DNA of 64,000 nt from the NCBI GenBank assembly GCA_018136815.1, contig CM030931.1:10179072-10243071 (forward strand), given 5' to 3'. Made by a program: the position numbers and the translations under genes. The notes under the pieces were generated by a model. It was not told the DNA's origin. It was given only the letters and a program-made list of their open reading frames with translations, and ran no database searches. Positions 11,162 through 23,438 of this stretch are shown here, one piece after another; within the stretch, counting starts at the first letter, position 1, and each line of letters opens with the position of its first letter. The DNA is from Isochrysis galbana (lineage: Eukaryota; Haptophyta; Isochrysidales; Isochrysidaceae).

Positions 11162-12435
11162 ATGCCCACGCGCCCCTTCACAGTGCAAGAGGTGGAGGAT
11201 GCTCGCCTCGCCCTAGCCCTGCAGGTGTGCATTGCGAGGTGGAGACGGCGCAGGCAGAGGAGATTGGACGGCTCGGGACTGCGCGCCACGGCGCGACCGC
11301 GTGCGATCGAGGCAGCGCTCCTCGTCTTTGCCGCAGAGCCGTTGGTGCGCGTCACGCGCTCGCGCATTGGGCCAGAGCGGCTGTCGCTCGCTCGGCTGGC
11401 GCGAGAGTCAGCGGCCGCGGGCGGCAGCGACGAGGTACTGACGCGCGACATTTACGCGCGCTTCGGTATCCGGCTGGCTGATCTGCCGCGATTCATCGAA
11501 GCACTGCAGCTCCCGCCTGGCTTTCGGCTTCGCGGAGGGCATGTCTTCAGCGGAGAAGAGGCCGCTCTCATCACGCTGCGGCGCTTCAGGACCGCAGGTT
11601 TGTGCATCACATCACCTGCTTACGCATTCTCTCTCCCTCTCCTCACCCCAACCTCGCCGTACACTTCTGTGCAGGGAGTGCAACGACGTTGTCCTGGGAG
11701 TGCGGGCGAAGCGAAGCGGCCATCTCGGAGGCGCACACGACCGTAGTGACCCACATTCACAACAAGTTCCCCCACCTGGTGGACTCGCGGAGTTTTTCAT
11801 CGTTTGCCCCCTTGTTTCCACTTTTTGCCTCTGCGTTTCTTTCGGTGGGGGTCCCAGTGCCGAACCTGGTGGGGTTCGTTGATGGCAAGCTGTGGGAGAC
11901 TGCGCGGCCTGTGCGTGGTCAACAATTCTATTATTCAGGGCACAAGAGGTGTCATGGGGTGAAGATTCAGGGTCTAGTCTTCCCTAATGGCATACAGCCT
12001 TGGCCTTTCGGCCCTGTGCACGGCTCTCGACACGACTCCTTTTTGTGCCGGCAGTCGGGGTTGTTGCACATAATGCGTCTATGCTGCGGTGCTGGGCAAA
12101 CGTACTGCTTGTTCGGCGACTCGGCGTATCCACAATCGGCCTACCTTTACAGGATCTACCGCGGCGTGCTTGCACCATGGCAGGCTCATTTCAACAAAGC
12201 TATGAGCCCATTTCGGGTCAGCGTCGAGTGGGGGTTCGGCAAGATTGCCAAGCTGTGGCCGTGGATAGACGTTGGCAAAGCGCAGCAACCTTTGCGGCGT
12301 GACTTGGGAAACTATCTGCGCGTTGCAAATGTGTTCACTAACATGCACACCTGCTTGTACGGCTCCATTGTCAATGCCAAGTTTCACCTTCATCCACCTT
12401 CGTTAGAGGCTTACATGGCCGGCGGCCCGTACTAA
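11162..12435 (+). CDS. PIF/Harbinger transposase (DDE_Tnp_4 type)
   Basis: Exons 11162-11597 and 11675-12435 join in phase 1 across a 77-bp intron to give 398 aa, a usual length for this family. The N-terminal third ends in the helix-turn-helix-like stretch GEEAALITLRRF followed by CGRSEAAISEA, as in other PIF transposases. The catalytic acids are all in place: Asp215 in GFVDGKLW, Asp294 in LFGDSAYP and Glu330 in RVSVEWGFG, with the expected 35-residue spacing between the second Asp and the Glu. The frame is free of stops and frameshifts, so the protein may still be active. Its partner in the element is the MYB-like gene on the opposite strand. Confidence 0.9.
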
Positions 12436-12750
12436 GGCTATGCATGTGATACAAAGCTATCTAAATATCTAGTATCTAGTACCTAGGTATCCGGATATTA
12501 GGGCTATCTATGTACCCCCGCGAAGGCCAGCATCCATAGCTCTCAACGTCAAGGTAACGAGGGGCTTGTACCTCGGGGGTGCAAGTTTCAAATAATGTAA
12601 GTGTGCCTTGCCCGCCCCTCTATTCTCTGTTCTCCCCTCTACAAGAAAAAAAAACCAATGTGGGAGAGGTGAGAAGGTGAAGGGGTGAGAGGGCCCCCTA
12701 CGGCATTTTCTCTCTTTCTCAACAACCCCCTCTCTGCTCTCTCCTCCAGA

Positions 12751-12951
<201 letters not shown>

Positions 12952-13009
12952 CCGCCCCTTCCCCCCCCCCCCCCCCGCTCGGCCTATCTATAGATCTAGG
13001 AGGGGTAGG

Positions 13010-13150
13010 TTGCTCCTCTAACGGGCCTATCTATGGGTAAGTTGCTAGGTAAGTTGCTCGAGTTGCTCAATGTTGCCTGTGGCCCTTAAAGTTGCTCAAA
13101 AGTTGCTCGCCCTCTCAAACACCCCAAAGTTGCTCAAAAAGTTGCCGGCA
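13010..13150. repeat. Cluster of AAGTTGCTC words
   Basis: The words gttgctc, agttgctc or aagttgctc occur about eight times in 140 bp (for example near 13030, 13049, 13091, 13101 and 13128). Spacing is irregular, so this is not a simple tandem array. It lies downstream of both genes of the transposon. Confidence 0.6.
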
Positions 13151-13464
13151 ACTCTTGTCAGGCCCTACCGCGTGAGCCCTTCCGTGACGGCCACGCCGGC
13201 AATCTACTTTATTCTTGATTTGGGACGGCGCAAAAAGAATCATATAGAATAGGCGTGAGTACATCGCACGTTGTGCTCGCACTTGACATATGACACGTGC
13301 ACTTCCGAGTCCGCGTGCGGCACAACGTGTACGCCCCCGGATCCCTGTATCGATATCTAGCTCCGGTTCCCCCTCTCCGTCTTTCCCTTTCTCGTACTCG
13401 CTTCTCCCCTCCCTTCCCCCCCTCTCTCCCTCTCTCCATTCATCTCTCTCTGTCTTTCTCCGTC

Positions 13465-14952
13465 TCACTTGGATAATGCTTTCTCGATTAGCTGCATCAT
13501 GCACGTCATCATCCGCGTTTGCCGTTCGTCACGCGCGTCTTCGCGCTTAGCCTGCTCCTCCTTCCACTTCCTGCGCTCTTCATCCACTACCGCCTCACGC
13601 CTCGCGCGCGCTTCCTCACGCGCCACTTCGTACTCCCAACGCTTTTCCTCGCGCAAGTCACGCTCCTTTTCACGCTCCAACGCCGCCAACTCCGTGCGCT
13701 CCCGATGCGCGAGCTCTCGCGCACGGAATGAGGCCTCCTCTGCTTGTGCCTTGCTTGCCATTTCGTCGCGCCTCGCCTGCGCAGCCGCTAGCGCGTCATT
13801 CGCCTTGGCACTCGCCGCAATCTCCTCCTTGTGCGCTTCAAGAATGTCAACAAGCGCATCGCGCGCATGTGCCGCTTTACGTGCGGTCGCGGGCTTCACC
13901 TTCTTTGCGCTTTGTGCGCTGTCCTCCTTACGCACAAAATGGTACTTACCTCCGGAGTCGGGGCCGTCCAACGCGAACCCTGCAGGCCACCTTGGTTCGT
14001 CCTTGAGGAAGTCCTGCAAGTCGAGACCCTCCGCGAGCTCCTCCTCAAAGTAGTGCAGCATGTAGGACTCGACCTCAATGCGGTCGGGGAGCGACTCGGT
14101 GCTCGATTGCACGCTGCCTGACCCCGAGCGCTGTGCGGCCTGCGAGCGAGTGCACACGGGAGTAGTGAGACGTGCTGCGCGGGCGTGCGAGCACAGGCAG
14201 AATGCCGCATTGGGGCCGAGCACTCACCCGCAACTCATCTTCGCTCAGGTCGCGGTACGCTTGCTTTGCTGCCTCGTTCTGTGCCGCATTCGCGGTACGA
14301 TCCGCTTCTCTCTCTGCCTTGCGCTTGGCAGAGTTTTGGGACGCCGACTTGAGGAGCTCGCTCACCTCAATGATCAACGTCTCGTACTCCGACAGAGGCC
14401 GCTCCGACTTGGTCTCCGAGGTGTCCTCGGGGTCGTCTTCCTCAATCGGCTCCGCTTGCTCCTTGCCAGCGGTGAAGAGATGCGCGCCTGCCTGCATCCG
14501 CAGGCAGGCAAGTGGGGGGGGGGGCAGTGAATTTGCCTGTTGGGATGAGACAATGCCTGAAGGCCCAGGCAAGGCTTGTGGTGAAGCCACGCGTGCAAGC
14601 CTGTCGCCGCAATCGCAAGGCACACCTGAACCCAACCTTTGAGCGAGGCGATCACAGAGGCGTACGATGGCAACGAGGCGCCCTGCATGGAGTCGTCGCG
14701 CATCACCATGGGCAAGATGCCATTCTCCTCGTTCGTCCACACCCACTTCTGGGTGTGTCCGTTCTTCGCCGTCGTGCTGCCGTCCTTGAACGTCTTGAAC
14801 GCCTCGTCGCCTGCCTCCAGCACTTGCTTGAGCAGCGCAACCTTGCGCTCCACTGTCCAGTCGAAGCGGCTGTTGCGCGCTTCTCTCTCCTGCGGAACGC
14901 GGCGAGTGAGGGGGCGTTGTGAGCGCTGCTGGCTGGGCTGGGGCCCCATCAT
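13465..14952 (-). CDS. PIF/Harbinger-associated MYB/SANT-like protein
   Basis: Three exons, 14952-14626, 14491-14228 and 14139-13465, all phase 0, give about 421 aa. The N-terminal part (residues about 25-105) has a trihelix/SANT-like pattern: FDWTVERKVALLKQVLEAG, then a gap and a W-x-x-V-type helix (SYASVIASLKGW). The middle is acidic (EEDDPEDTSE) and the last 140 residues are a long charged coiled coil rich in Arg, Glu and Ala. In PIF/Harbinger elements the MYB-like partner binds the transposase and the element ends and is needed for nuclear import and transposition; I infer that role here from the pairing with the transposase at 11162-12435. The ATG at 14952 is one of two adjacent ATGs. 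The plus-strand frames opposite the coiled coil are shadows. Confidence 0.75.
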
Positions 14953-15213
14953 CGCCACCCCGCCACCCTTGTGACGCTCGGCCGGCGCCTTGGCTCGCGG
15001 TTGGCATGTGCCGCCGGGCTGCCCTCACCGGCCTCGGCGCCATCGCTCTCTCGCTCTCCTCTCTCCCTCTCTTCCACCGGCAGACAGTTGGAAGAGGCGC
15101 GCACTGGGCCTCTTCCAACTCTCCGGTTTAAGGAAGGATTGAGGATCGTGACTTCTTTGAACGAGCTCTTCGAACCTTCTTCCAACGTTGTTTCAACCCC
15201 GCAAAAACCCCCG

Positions 15214-15903
15214 AGTGCTGATGAGAGGGGAACAGGAGGAGGAAGAAGAGTACTTTACTTTAGAGGAGAAGAGAGAGAGAGAGATGTGGGGGCGGGGAGG
15301 GGGAGAGAGAATAGAGAGAGAGAGAGGAGAGGGAGAGAGAGAGAGAGGGAGAGAGAGAGAAGAGGGAGAGAGAGAGAGAGGGAGAGAGAGAGAGAGGGNN
15401 NNNNNNNNNNNNNNNNNNNNNNNNNNNNNNNNNNNNNNNNNNNNNNNNNNNNNNNNNNNNNNNNNNNNNNNNNNNNNNNNNNNNNNNNNNNNNNNNNNCG
15501 AGAGTAAGTGCCGCTATTGCCACTAGCCTTGCATCCAGGGCATATGGGTTCACGTTGACCCGGTGTTGACACACTTTGCGTTAACATCTCCATTCTCCAT
15601 TAGCTAGGTGTGGCACATGCGTTAACACTTCAGTCTACAAGTGTTGGTACCAGCTGCAGCGGGCTGCAACACAGCACTTGTCTTTGCAAAAATAAAAACG
15701 AGTTTATACTAGGTTCGCATGTGGGCCAACTAAAGCAGTATATACGCTATTTCATCCATTGCAGCCCCCCCCCCCCTACTCCTTCCCTGATGGGGGAATG
15801 GAACCACTATAAGCAGGATGATCGTCCGCGTGTGCAAATTCATGTGGCACACATAGTACATAGTGGCATGCATAAGCCCGAAATCCTAACGGTGGGGCGC
15901 ATC
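15214..15903. repeat. (GA)n tract, assembly gap and repeat-A end
   Basis: 15280-15398 is a GA-rich microsatellite that runs into a block of exactly 100 N (15399-15498), the usual placeholder for an unspanned gap, so the tract is probably longer than shown. At 15703-15736 the reversed end block of repeat A is present (agtttatac-aggttcgc). 15737-15903 holds a C run and the sequence downstream of the ULK4-like gene. Confidence 0.85.
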
Positions 15904-18900
15904 TCACAAGTTGTCAATAGTAGCAAGTACAGAGCTTTCCAGACCGGGAATTGCTGCGACAGCAGCATCGAAGCTGACCTCATCACATTCTCGAAGAACA
16001 GCAACCACACGGCCTATGTACCGGCCGAGAGCACTACGGGCGTCAACAGACTTCAATGCAGTATGGAGCCACTTCGCACCATTAAGCCTAGCCTGCGCGA
16101 GGTCACGGGCGCCGTCGGAACGTCCATGGGAATGGAAATCTCCTCCAAGAACGGTTGCAACTGTGCTTTGGGGGTCCGTTAGCAAGAGAACTTCGCACAC
16201 TTGCAATAAGCAATGCACCGCTTTTTCGGCAAGACAGGCATCCGGAGGTGCTGCAAATAATTCAAGTAGTATGGTGGCGCGACGAGTGAGAGGGCGCAGC
16301 TTTGCCGCCGTCTCCAATGCGTAGGCTCGGGCAGAGCTATATTCAACACCAAGAGATCTGAAAGGTGGTGATAAGTCCGGGTGCAACGTGGAGGGTGAGG
16401 GCGGGGAAATGGTTTTGGCGAGCTGTCGGCACGTGGAAACGCCGAAGCAAAGCAGAAGGTACGATGCATCGAGAGTCGAATGCAACACATCGCAGGCCGT
16501 GGACTCTCCCAACGACAGCGACTGAGTGAAGCCCGAAGGGGGCAAGATGGACGCAAGCATGGGAACCAGCCCGAAATGAATGGACACCGCCGGCCTTTCA
16601 GCCAAGACCCGGAGCAGCGGGGCGAACTCCTGCGGCGTCTTGTATGCCCTTTCTGGTTCTCCTCCTCGGGAGTCTGGAGAAGTGGACAGAATGCAAATGT
16701 TCATGTCATCGTTTTGACCCGATGATGTGTCGCTCGAGAGACGGGAAAGGGCTCGGCAGATTAACGGGACGAGCGCGAGTTCTTCCAACAAACGCGCAAG
16801 CTCGGCCGGCGGGGTGGCTAGGGCCGCAAGCAACAAAAGTAGCGCGCGAGGTGGCTCGAGTGCCGACGGTGCCGGGACATCCGATAGAGTGCCTCTTCGA
16901 GTGCCCGGCCGAGCGGACTTGCTTTCCGCACCAACAAGAGGTTGGTCTATCTTTGATTTCATGCGTGTACGAAAGCAAGGTGTTACACCACTAGGCTCCA
17001 TCTGAGTGCTGTTCATCGTAGGGGCAAGCGGATTGTGCAAATCACCGACCTCAGACGGATGGCGAAGGGATGCACGGTCAGTAGGAATTGCGGGAGCTAG
17101 TACAATAAATGTATAGGGAAGAAGGTGAGAGACGATGGTGGCTGACAAGGTCAAGCAGGCTTCCTTCGAACTTCCAAGGAAGGTCATTTGAGCTAGAGCT
17201 GCCGCAGCCTGCAGCGCCTCCAATCGAGTGTGAGGATCAGGCCATGCTCCAATAGCGCGGCAAATGGCACCGAATAGACCAGAAGAGGAAAGATGATGCG
17301 GCGTGTAATCCGCCAACATCGCATGAGTGGATGAGTTGAGCGCCGTGACCAGGCGTGTGGTGACCGAAAGCGCGAGGCGAACAGCTACTGTCAAGCGTGC
17401 CGTGGCTTCCTTGTCGGCTTCCTGGCCTTCGTCAACACCATGACCGACGCCATTCAAATATCCCACTGACGATTCTGCCTTCATGCGGCACAAAGCATGC
17501 AAGCACGCTGCGAGGGCGGATGCGGTGGCTGATGCGACCGGGGTTGAGGAAGCGAGCCCGCACAGCGTGAAGTCGAGAAGCAAGGTCAGTGCCACCTCGG
17601 TATCGAGCGTCTCACATACCAACGAGTCGGATGCGATTGATTTGGGGCTCAGAGTTTGAACTTCATGCCCAGAAGCCAGGGCGGAGCTGAACCAAGGGTT
17701 GGCTACTAGATGCAGTACCGATGGTACACGGGACAGGAGCATTTTGTAAACGCACGAACTTACATGTTGGCTGGCAGAGCTCTTTTCCGCTGTTGTAGCT
17801 GCGCCAGCCACCTGAATTGCATCAGTGTGAGTGATCGATGCCGTTTGATGGGCTTCGCTGGCTGGAGCGTCAACGGTTATTTTCCAGGTCGAGACGGCAT
17901 CACTAGTGCCCTTGCTTGAAGGATCGCGTGCACAGAGATGTTGCTTTAGAAAATCGCAAGTCGCTCTCATGAGACCAGACGTCACGGCGTAATTGAGCCA
18001 AGCGGGACCAATGGTGGCGATAAAGGCGCCAAGGAGAAATCCTTTAGCCTGGAGAAGGCCTTCCGGCCGCTTTGTGAGCGAGATAGCGGCGTCGAGTGTC
18101 TGGCATCGTAGCGACTCAGGGGCAATGCGGTCTAGCGTCTGACGTGCGTCAACGTTGCTGAGAATGAGCAAAAAGCACGTCGCCGCAGCCTATGTGGAAG
18201 GACACACTCTAATTGTGAGCTCCAATAGCGCATCGGTGGATGAGCAAATCGCTTGCGTTTGCTGCGATGCGCGCGGGCTATGAGAGCTTCGCATTACCTG
18301 TGCGGGCTTGACATTGCTGCCATCACAAATTTGGTTGACGAGCTTATTTAGCCTCTTCGGATCAGCTGCGATGTGCGTCGCGAGGCGAGGTCGGAGCCGA
18401 AGCAGATGTGCGACTGCAGCTGCAGCTGACGCTCTCAGGGCCGGTGGAGGTGCACGCGACGTGGTGGTGCCTGAAATTGCGCTCGACTTGCTCTGGGCCG
18501 AGCGGCGCCCAAGAAAAGCGAACAGTGATCCAGAAACTTCCTCTGTGCATAGAGCTTCCGCAACAGTGCCAGATGAAGCCTCGCTTGAGCGCAACAATAC
18601 ATTTTCGATAGTCTTGACTGCGTAGTGTTGGGTCTGCACGTCGTTTGATCGTAGGGCACCGACGAGTGAGTCGAACACCGCAACCGGCACCTCCCATATT
18701 GGTCTGGACGCGTCTGCCGCTTGAGCTTCTGCTGCACTCATGGAATCGACGCCTGCTAGCCGCGGCTCTTCTCCATTGCTCAAGGCATGCTCTTGCTGAA
18801 TCGCGATGTAGTAAATCACCTCACCAAGTGCTGAACTTGTACGACGGCGCACCTGGAGGAAGGAGAATTGTGGGGCGAATGGGTCAAGCGTGATGGGTAT

Positions 18901-21787
18901 ATTGCCATCCAAACAGTCTTGGCTAGTCGGCTGGCCTTGGCCACCTCACGTGAGGGGCCCAGGCGCAAAAAGACAGATTGACAACAATGTCGGCCAAGAT
19001 CAGGTCTTGATCAGAGCGATCAGAAACGCCCGACATAAATTCATATTGCTCACCGCCTCTGAGCGATCTCCGAGAGAAGTGAGAAGAGCAGGGAGTAGGT
19101 CTTCGATGATTAATGTTCGGTCCAACAGGGTGGCGTGGCGGATGAGAGCAGCACAAAGAGAAGCAATCCGCAGGCGGAGACTAGCCGACGGGGCGGACCG
19201 GAGCAGGCGGAGTAGGACAGTAGCTAGACGCGAATTGAGGAGCAGAGTAGCGGCGCGCGGGTCAGAGCTGAGGGACTCAATGTATAGCACTGCGTTGGAT
19301 TTCTCGGCCGAGGTTGTAGCATTGCTGAGTTCAGGTATGGGTGCCGGATCGGGACAGGGGATTACCAGTCACGCATCGCTAGACGGCACCGGTAACTCTG
19401 GTGCTGGTCCCAAACCCTGCCCGTGAGCAATGGGCACAAGTACCAAATGCGAGTCGCGCATACCTTGGAACACCGGGGATGCCGCCGCCGAGAGAACGTG
19501 CAATCGGGGTGAGCGCAGCTTCGATTTGATCGGGCCGCATCGCGAGGAGAGCATCTGCAGTCATGGGCTTGAAAAGGAGAGCGCGCGGATCGAGTCTCTC
19601 AACGGGTGTAGGCGGCTCGATGGCGGGGTTGAGCGCAATGGGTCGAACAAACCACTCAGATGGATGAAAGATGGCCTAATGGAACGAAGTCGCAGAGGAG
19701 GAGCCGTGAGCACGCGAGGCTGCCCTAAGCACGCTACACTCAGCATTGCTTGTCCTGAAGCGTGTGCGACCGAGCCCCACGCCATGAGGAAAACTGTCAG
19801 GGCTGGCGCCATCAGGAGCGACCACTAGTAAGGCTCTTGTCAGATCGAACAGACGGGTGTAATGGCATAAGGCACGATCGTACAACATTGTGCTTGCACC
19901 TGCAACAACTCTTCCATGGCGAAAGAGGCCCGCATTGAAGCATAATTGCTCAATGATCTCAAGTTGGCAGCTGCAGCCCGCTGCGCATCCTGCATTTCAG
20001 GCCTTGCGCTGTTGCTCAACGCTTCCAAAGGGCCCACAGCTGCTTGTTCCGCGGCGGCCATCTCCTTGGCCACAGCCATTGCCTCTGCATCGGTTGCATC
20101 TGCAACGCAAGCCTTCAGATGCGTTGGCGTTGACCGCATGCCCTTGTCATCCTTTTGGTCCATCGCGGCCACTACTACACGCTGGTTCATGGCCGTATCA
20201 TGAGAGATGCAGTCATCGCCCACTCGCTCAACACAGCCATCGTCGCCACGCTTTGAGGAGCTCTGCTGTTGAATTGGGGTGGCGAGTGTCGACCCCGCAT
20301 TCAACGCCACTTCCGGCTCGGTGCCAGTACTACGCGTGCGCATGCTGGTCTCCTCGTGGGATGGAAGGGGCGGCATTGGTGATGTGTATGAAGACACGCG
20401 AGAGGAGACCTTCGGATTTGCTCGGGTGCGTGGCGTGTCTGTCTTTGGCGCACTAACACCGCACCCATCATGAACCTCCGCTAGTACGCAAACACGTGCT
20501 TGGGCATCACGAGACTTGTTCGGCGTGTTGACCTCTTCCTTTGAAGCCTTAGTTGTCCGCGTAATTCCCATGATTCCAGAATGAAACGATTCAGCCTCCG
20601 TCAACTCTCCTTTCTTCACGGTCTCAGCATCCGCGTCGGTGCGCTTCCGGGTCTCAAGTGGACGGGTGAGGTCGACTTTCTTATCCAAAGGATATGCGAA
20701 CGAGTCGTCGAACAGATTCCCATCTGCCGACAGCCTATGTGAATCCTCCTGCAGCTCAACTTGGGCACCGGCCGATCGCAGAGTCGGCGTGTGCGACGGC
20801 GAGCCTGATATCGGCCTCAGGCAGCCAGACCAAAAATCATGAGCTCGCATAGCTTCCCATGATGGGCGCATCTCCGGGTCCTTCTGTAGCAATGAGTCCA
20901 GAAGACTTATGAAAGCCTCCGAGGCTCCATGTAGAGGTGGTAAGGACTGTGTGGCGGCAGCAAAGAGTCGGGCAGGAAGAGGCGCTGGAGGGCCAAATGG
21001 CGGCGTGCCAGCAGCAAGATGGTAGAGAAGGGCGCCCAAGCCCCAGAAATCAGATGCTTTGGAAAAGCACGGACGTGGTGATGAAAATGGCAAAGACCCT
21101 GCGGAGCCTGGCTCATCGAGCTCTTCGTCAATGGCGTATCCCGAGGGTGGGGGGAACAACTCGGGAGCCAGGTAGGATGGCGCATATTGTCTGCCTAAGG
21201 CTGCTAACAGCCGGTGCAACGGTGGGGCTAACATCTCACTAATGTGGCATGATGACCCGAGGTCGGCGAGCTTCAGCAGACCTAAGAGAAATAGCGTGCA
21301 GAGGCACGTTGTTGTAGGCTTGGTATGCAGCACATGGCAAGTTTTCTGCTGGCATGGCTGAACCGTCACATACACCGCGAGTAGCACGCGTGGCCGGCTC
21401 GTACCAGATTCGTTTAGCAGAAATGCACTGGGTGTCAAGTTAACCACCAGGAAGTCATGGCTGTGAACGTGCTGGAGAGCAGCGAGAGCATCAAGTCCAA
21501 GCGAGACAACTGTCGGCTCTGGCAGGTGTTCGTCATGGGCTAGAAGTGTGGCGAGATCGCCCCCGGCGCAGTACTCGGTCACCATCCAAAGGTGACGCTC
21601 CGTGTAGTACCAACCATGGAATGCAGTCACGTTGGCGTGATGGAGCTCGCGCAGAGCTCGCACCTCATTGATCAGCTTTGGTTGGCGTGATTTGTCAACT
21701 TTCCGGAGCGCCACAAATTCGATCCCAAGACGCTTGCGAGCCTTATAGACCTTCGAGTGAGGACTTGCGCCGATTTCTTCGTATTGT
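15904..21787 (-). CDS. ULK4: ULK4/RUNKEL-like pseudokinase with armadillo/HEAT repeats
   Basis: Exons read as about 21787-21405, 21281-19900, 19675-19464, 19324-19054, 18852-18298 and 18189-15904; the initiating exon upstream is not resolved (a small ATG exon near 21905 is possible). The chain is about 1,700 aa. The kinase-like domain starts YEEIGASPHSKVYKARKR and has HLWMVTEYCAGGDLATLL, the hallmark of ULK4/RUNKEL. Catalytic motifs are degenerate: VAxK reads VALR, the HRD region reads VVNLTP, and DFG reads DLG. A long Ser/Thr-rich linker follows, then the conserved HPSEWFVRP block, the LGEVIYYIAIQQEH block and roughly 950 residues of helical repeats. Family members act at microtubules, in plant phragmoplast expansion and in animal cilia. 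The first intron (21404-21282, 123 bp) is a multiple of three and stop-free, so retention would keep the frame. Confidence 0.9.
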
Positions 21788-21905
21788 CTGTCGTAATGGG
21801 GAAGGCGACACGCGGTGAGCCACGCTCAGAACCGCAGGAGAGGGCTTAGCGCACGTGCAGCGAATGATTCTCCGCTCTGTTTACCCCAGACAGCTCCTCG
21901 CCCAT

Positions 21906-22335
21906 CGAGCTCTGATGATCGGCAGGGGCTGTATATAGAGTGATCTGACCGCGGCTGTTGCTCGCGAGGCTCACCGGTAAGCCGCGAGCCCTTGCTCGCT
22001 CTCCATCTCAGCGCCCCAAGCCACCTGCCCTGCGGGGACCGGCGAGCGTCCTTGAGCGGGAAAGCGAAAGCTCACGTTGACCCAGATCTGAACCCTCTCA
22101 CACCCTACTATTTACTATTTCCTTGAGAATTGTAGTAGTAGTAGAGCTCTAGTATGATCTGCGGCCTAGTCATAGTCAGCTCGCTGACGCCAGTCTCCGC
22201 GCGCGGAGGGAAACGGCAGCTCATCTCTCCCGAGACTACAAGTAGAGCCCCACCCCACCCCACCCCACCCCGCCCCACCCTCCCTCTTCCCTCTTCCTCT
22301 TCCTCCTCTCTCCTCTCTTCCCTGCGGCCTGCGGC
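21906..22335. other. Upstream region of the ULK4-like gene
   Basis: No gene is seen. 21906-22080 is GC-rich and may hold the promoter and first exon of the ULK4-like gene. 22240-22290 is a caccc/cgccc pyrimidine-rich run. Confidence 0.4.
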
Positions 22336-22526
22336 CCTCCATGTGAAACACAGGAACAGTGTTTTTTTCGGAGGCCCAAAACATATGTTTTTCGCTGTTT
22401 TATTTTGGGCGGCCCCCCTACCCCGCACATCTGTTTTTACACTGTTTTTCTCTGTTTTTTTCGACGGCAAAAAACATACTGTTTTTGCTGTTTTATTTCT
22501 AAGTTTGACTGTGTTTCACATGTAGG
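22336..22526 (+). mobile_element. MITE with 8-bp target duplication, copy 1
   Basis: A 191-bp AT-rich element without coding potential. Its inverted ends read CCT-CATGTGAAACAC (one mismatch between ends), and it is flanked by a perfect 8-bp duplication CCTGCGGC (22328-22335 and 22527-22534). The interior is full of ctgtttt words. A second copy, about 95% identical by eye, is at 62894-63093. The 8-bp duplication fits hAT-type or other 8-bp-TSD transposases. Confidence 0.88.
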
Positions 22527-22544
22527 CCTGCGGCCTGCGGCTCG

Positions 22545-22853
22545 GGCCCATGGCGCGCGCCTGCGACCCCCCTTCAGGTCCCCAGGAGGCCTGCAGGCTG
22601 CTGGGGGCCTGGGACGGGAGCACAGCTCAGGGGGCAGGCGAGGATGGGGCATGGCCCTGGCCCCTCCTGCCCTCCTGCCTCTCCCTCGTTGGCTCTCACG
22701 CCCCTGCAGGTCGGCTGGAGCTAGGCCTGGGGGCTCCTGATCAGGGGGGCCCAGGGGGAGGATGGGCTGGTTAGAGGGATGGGCTGGCCACGACAGGCCA
22801 GGGCGGGCGAATCAGGCGTGCCTGTGGCCTGTGAGGAGAGGGATGGGTCAGCT
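22545..22853 (+). repeat. Dispersed repeat A, copy 2, left half
   Basis: Left part of a repeat-A copy. It ends in gatgggtcagc, which continues at 25397 (gggtcagcaggg) on the far side of the hAT element. The two halves align to the uninterrupted copy at 395-712 (gagtgggtcagcaggg). Confidence 0.7.
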
Positions 22854-23114
22854 AGGGGTAAGCAGTAAGCAGTAAGCACAAGTATCCCTCAAAAGACGCC
22901 CAAATATCCTGCAAAATATCTACGATGTATCCATTCGAAAGCGAAAGCCCAAATATCCAGAAAATATCCATTCGTAAAAGCTTTGCATATGGTATGTGTA
23001 GCTAGGTTGCTCAACATATTAAAGCCACATGCTGTTGTATTCAGATTCAGGCCTTTTGGCGCCAAAAGGCCTGAATACAACACATGCATATATATGTCAC
23101 ATAGATAGAACACA

Positions 23115-23438
23115 TCAAGAGCCCTGTTTCTTGCGTTTGTTGCGATTGTATCGCAACATCACCGACACTTTCAATTGATCCGACAACGACCGGTCCCGAT
23201 GAGCACCAAACGAACACTGCATCAAAGAGGAAGAGAACACGCGCTCACACGAAGCAGAATTAGGAGAGAGGCAAAATGTTATTCGAGCAGCCAATGCCCA
23301 CGTTGGGAATTTCGAATGGTTGGATGCCCACCAGGCTAGGACGACTCTTGAAAAACCTTCCACGTCGGAATGGTCGATGTGTGTACCTTGTACCTTGGCA
23401 GGAAAGTAGGTAGGAAGAGAGCTCTCGCTGCAACCCAT
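23115..23438 (-). pseudogene. hAT transposase C-terminal dimerisation region
   Basis: The frame contains VVLAWWASNHSKFP, then ALAARITFCLSPNSASCERVFSS and a terminal RSLSDQLKVSVMLRYN. This is the C-terminal dimerisation domain of hAT transposases (W-W near P, ..S.CERVFS, then R.SL and R.N). About 100 residues are present, and the exon ends in a basic tail. The upstream minus-strand frame 23814-23440, rich in Pro, could be an earlier exon or unrelated filler. The DDE region expected 300-400 residues upstream is not recognisable, so the gene looks non-functional. Confidence 0.75.

Noticed and set aside
13469-14053. 194-codon plus-strand Ser/Arg/Ala-rich frame
   Set aside because: Antisense shadow of the Arg/Glu coiled coil of the MYB-like gene.
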